From Daphnia carinata (lineage: Eukaryota; Arthropoda; Branchiopoda; Diplostraca; Daphniidae): a stretch of 64,000 nucleotides of DNA. The stretch is taken from NCBI RefSeq assembly GCF_022539665.2, contig NC_081332.1, forward strand, positions 3,505,884 through 3,569,883, given 5' to 3'. A program made the position numbers and the translations under genes. The notes under the pieces are model-generated. The model ran no database searches, had not been told where the DNA came from, and saw only the letters and a list, made by a program, of their open reading frames with translations. Position 1 is the first letter of the stretch. Each line of letters begins with the position of its first letter. This document shows, piece after piece, positions 60,301 to 64,000 of the stretch.

Positions 60301-63300
60301 TTCCTGCTGTATATTTATATATACATGTGTGTGTGTGTTAGTGGATACACTGCTATATATATGACCGCGTGAATGAGAAGCCAAGCTCGGCCAACTGGGA
60401 GCCAAACAAGCGGGGGGTTGAGTCATCGTCGTGGCATAATAAGCATTTTCATGACGCAACCACTCACACACACGTAATCAATTTATATACAACTATTATT
60501 TTCATTTGGCAAGAGATGATTTTCCTAGTGAATTGTTCGCACTTCGAATGTTGTTCTTTTGCAAAATCTCGTTGTGAAATATTAAACTTTTATTTTGTTG
60601 AAGTCTTTTGTTTTGTTTTATGTTGACGACCTGTTGGCAATTTCTTTTTTCGCAAAAAAGAAAAGCTGTAAATGTTTTTTTTTTTAGCCATTAAAAAAAA
60701 ACAGCAAACAATAATCGTAATATACGGTCTGTCGTTTCAAATAAATTTGCAAGCATTTTTAAAAGGACAACAAAGAATGGCCTGTGTGTTATATGGCCAC
60801 ACACAAAGTCTAGCCTATATGCACACAATGTATAATTTTTACGTTGATGTGTACACACTCGCTTATATATGTATACAAAAAAAATTACATTTTTCTGCCA
60901 GTCTTTTATGCGTTTAATTTTTTTAACCTAAAAAAAGGCGAGTTTATGTAGGCCTTCATTCATTCGTTATCGGATGGAGGACGTCGGTTGACGTCCAATC
61001 TCCCTGGCAATGTCACGTAACGATTTATTATCCTTTCTTTTGTTCCTTCTTTTTCTCGCTATATTACCTAACCTTGTCTCCATCTCTTGGTGAGTCTACT
61101 TCTAATCTCAATAAATCTATCAAACTTTTTTTTTTTGTTCACTTTTATTGCTGCTATATTCTCTACTAGTTGGAAATGGACACTTGCAATTTCAAATGTC
61201 GTCCATTTGTTTATTTCCGCCGTTTATTTTTTACATTTCAGTCGCCACACGTCAACAATGTTATGAATAATCAAAAAGGCGTGTAGAAAAAAAAAAAATA
61301 TTGACAGAAAAAATTTTCTTTTGAGGTAAGGGGGTATAGAATTCCGGAACTGCGTTTAACCGCCACGTGAGACAACCGGAAGGTTCTATTGAATTATTCG
61401 ATCAACAATGGCGGTAAAATATTTAAATGTTAAACCCGAGAACGCCGCTTTTTTTTCTTTTTTGTTTATAAGGAAAATAAAAAAAAAAAAATATATGACA
61501 AACGAACAACTGGATGGTCGTGTATAGAAGGAGAAGAGAACTTTATCCGTTGAAATCGCATTCCATGTCCCTCCTTTTTTTTTAATTCTAAATTGCGCTC
61601 GGCATTTTTTTTTTTTATGAATAAAAAAAAAGCTTTTCACGAAAAGACGCGTTCGATTTTTTGTTTGTTGCTCCCTTTTTCGGATCCATGTTGTTCTCTT
61701 CAAATGAGAGGGGGATGGACCCTTCAAAGTTTTTCTCGTAATTCTTTATAATCAAAAAGAAAAGGGGTGGCCAAGGATTGGATATATACTCCTACTTTTT
61801 TAATGGAACATTCCATAGACGACATTTCATTTTCAAAAACTGGAACTGAATACCTTTCCCCTCCTCACTCCTCTTACCCCTTGCGATGGAAAAAGCGACG
61901 GACACGATATAAGAGAGAAAAAAAAACACAAGAAGACTTTGTTCTTTTGACGAAAGCGGAAGAAGAAAATTCTTTTGGCCCTCATTTGAAAATTTGAATA
62001 TTCAACCTATTGTTCTGTCTAACGACTAAAACGATTTTCTATCAAAAAAAAATTTTGGGAGTTACGAAGAGGGGAACGGCTGTGAGATGAACATCAGAGA
62101 AACTGGTCCACCTTTTTCCGTTTTTAATCACGCGTGTAATCATCAATAGAAAAAATATATGTACAGGGAGGGCGCGACTATAGACCTATTATAAGACCGG
62201 TTTTGCATATGCCGGACTAGTAGACCTATCTAGTCCGGCCTATTGTTGTTTATTCCCCCCTCCGTTGGGCATGTAATGCGCAACCACCACGTTAACGGTG
62301 GGTTACTCTTTTGATGGCTCTTTTTTTTTCAATTGTGCATACAGAGGCTCAGCTTCAATAATTTTTTTAGAAGACGGACAATGAACAATCAAGTTTCATA
62401 CGGCGTAAAATTTGTATTGCCCATGTCCATCTCATGATGGTCGAATTAAAGTGTTGCGTAACCCCTCGTGTGAATGGTGACTGTTGGACATTGATGAAAA
62501 ACAGGTTTTGCAGCTTGGCAACGCTGGATTTGAATAAAAAATGAATAGGCGTACTGCTGTGAATTAACATCTGAAACCATTTTCGCGCGAATAAATAATA
62601 TTATTAAATTTTCTTGGTACAAAAAAAACGAAAATTCATGGAATTGGCAGCGTTGGGCGTTCATCTTTTTTGACGACATTTTTAAGTGTCTGCCTTTTTA
62701 TTCAAGGTGATCCAGTTTTGTTAATTGCCCTTTTCCGTTCGGTTTGATGTAAATAAATTTTCCAAGAAATTAGTGATTTTTACCTCCCCCAGACAGACGA
62801 AATTGCGAAAATCAAAAAAAAAAATAGAATGTTATCGTCTGGCAATGTCTCTGCGCAGAAATGACGGAATCCAATTTTGAATATCAATTTGCTCTAGCAA
62901 ACCACCCCCCTCCAAAAAAAACGTCATCACACAATTTCTTCGTATTACTTGGAAAGGCGTTTGTTCTATCCAAAGTCATCTGCGTATGTTAAACAGACAT
63001 TGAATCACTTGTTTTTTATCGTTACGAAAAAGAAAAAAGGCACAAAACTACGCTGTGTGTATATATAAATACAATAGAATACTATATATGTCCAAATACC
63101 AAAAAAAAATGTTCTATTCTAAATAAGCAAATGGAAAACAAGTGGGCGAATAAATAAAACAAGCACGGTATTTGGCTAAACAGCACTAATAAGGTGATTG
63201 GGATGTCGTCAAGGTCGATTTTTCTTTTCTTCACGTGCATAAACTACCAGCATCGCGGTCGAAGGCTGTGCATGCTACCATTATCAGTTTCTTCCCAAAT

Positions 63301-64000
63301 GCGGACATGAAAAAAAAAAAAACGAATGACGAAAATAAAAATAAAAAATAAAACAAATTTTGAAAAAATGACAACGCCGCACAACAATTTTCACGAATGG
63401 CGGGATGAATATTTAAAGAAAGAAACTAAAAATGAGGTAACGATTCGTAAAATTTAAATTAAATACATTTCGCTTGGTTTATTTAGTTGTGGGGACAACG
63501 AAAAATGCCGGTAAAATAAATCTGCCGGTTGCCAACTGAGAGGAAATAAAATCAAACAGATAAGAGGGGGCAGCAGCAGCAGTACATAGGAAAAGACGAA
63601 AAAAAAGGCCCATAAAAATGTCCAGCTCTAACTGCACACACTCGAATGTCTCGAACGCAAAAAAAAAAGATGGTGGTGGTATATAGTGGTCGATATCGCC
63701 GTTGCTATTGCGTCAGAGTCGACAAAATCTTCTATATCCGCCATTTGCTGAGTGTGTGTGTGTGTGTCGTCCTCGTTGCGTCTCCTTTTTTTTTTGCAAT
63801 TCCCTTTTTTTCCCTGCTATTTCCTTCCCCTAATTTTCTTTTTTTTTCGTGAGTGTGTGTCCCTCCCTTCTAGCCCGGCAACCACAAACGCCTGTATAAG
63901 TTGCTGGCCGAGATGTTTTAGCTCCTCCCTTCCCCGTGTGTGTGTGTTATCCCCGTCGGTCCATATCCTATTCGCAGCAGTCGACGACACATCGATCGGC
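57330..64000. other. Gene-poor right flank
   Basis: No coding exon is supported. The stretch holds A and T runs, TATATA arrays at 59161-59190 and about 60300-60360, CAG repeats near 60250 and 63572, and (TG)n at about 60324 and 63754. Open frames here are short or read through repeats. It may be upstream or intronic sequence of the partial gene at 56484-57326 or of the BTB gene. Confidence 0.45.

Overview
The window is eukaryotic nuclear DNA. Genes are split by many short GT-AG introns, often 50-80 bp, and the proteins have animal, and specifically arthropod, relatives. These include a tramtrack/bric-a-brac-class BTB zinc-finger gene, chitin-binding peritrophin domains, KANSL3/NSL3, BOLA1 and lysosomal alpha-mannosidase. 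Short introns, abundant microsatellites and chitin-binding domains suggest a small crustacean genome such as Daphnia. That assignment is inference; nothing in the window proves the species.

Layout. Positions 1-13.1 kb are rich in homopolymers and microsatellites. They hold scattered minus-strand exon candidates of one or more unrecognised genes and an unusual cluster of eight perfect TGACGTCA palindromes. Positions 13.1-28.7 kb form a compact, ordinary-composition housekeeping block. Its genes are KANSL3 (minus, 13 coding exons), a stretch of decayed coding sequence, a broken chitin-binding (CBM14) gene (plus), a two-dsRBD protein (minus), mitochondrial BOLA1 (minus) and lysosomal alpha-mannosidase MAN2B1 (plus, 24 coding exons). 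I rebuilt the exon chains of the four intact genes by hand. Reading frame is kept across every junction, and the proteins have plausible full lengths of 718, 222, 136 and 1018 aa.

Positions 28.7-51 kb belong to one large minus-strand gene encoding a BTB/POZ C2H2 zinc-finger transcription factor, best candidate mamo. A large shared exon carries the BTB domain and is followed by a 55-codon shared exon. These can splice in frame to either of two terminal exons: a near one with two zinc fingers or a far one with five. The roughly 10 kb between the far terminal exon and MAN2B1 has no genes and is packed with poly(A)/poly(T) runs; it may be a very long 3' UTR. Positions 51-56 kb hold the 5' part of the same gene, with three strong donor sites that suggest alternative first exons. 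Positions 56-64 kb are mostly non-coding, with one unrecognised two-exon coding fragment.

The genes do not form one pathway. The contrast is between a regulatory, simple-repeat-rich landscape around developmental-type genes and a compact block of housekeeping genes for chromatin acetylation, RNA binding, Fe-S/redox function and lysosomal glycan breakdown. I found no RNA genes, no CRISPR and no intact transposable element.
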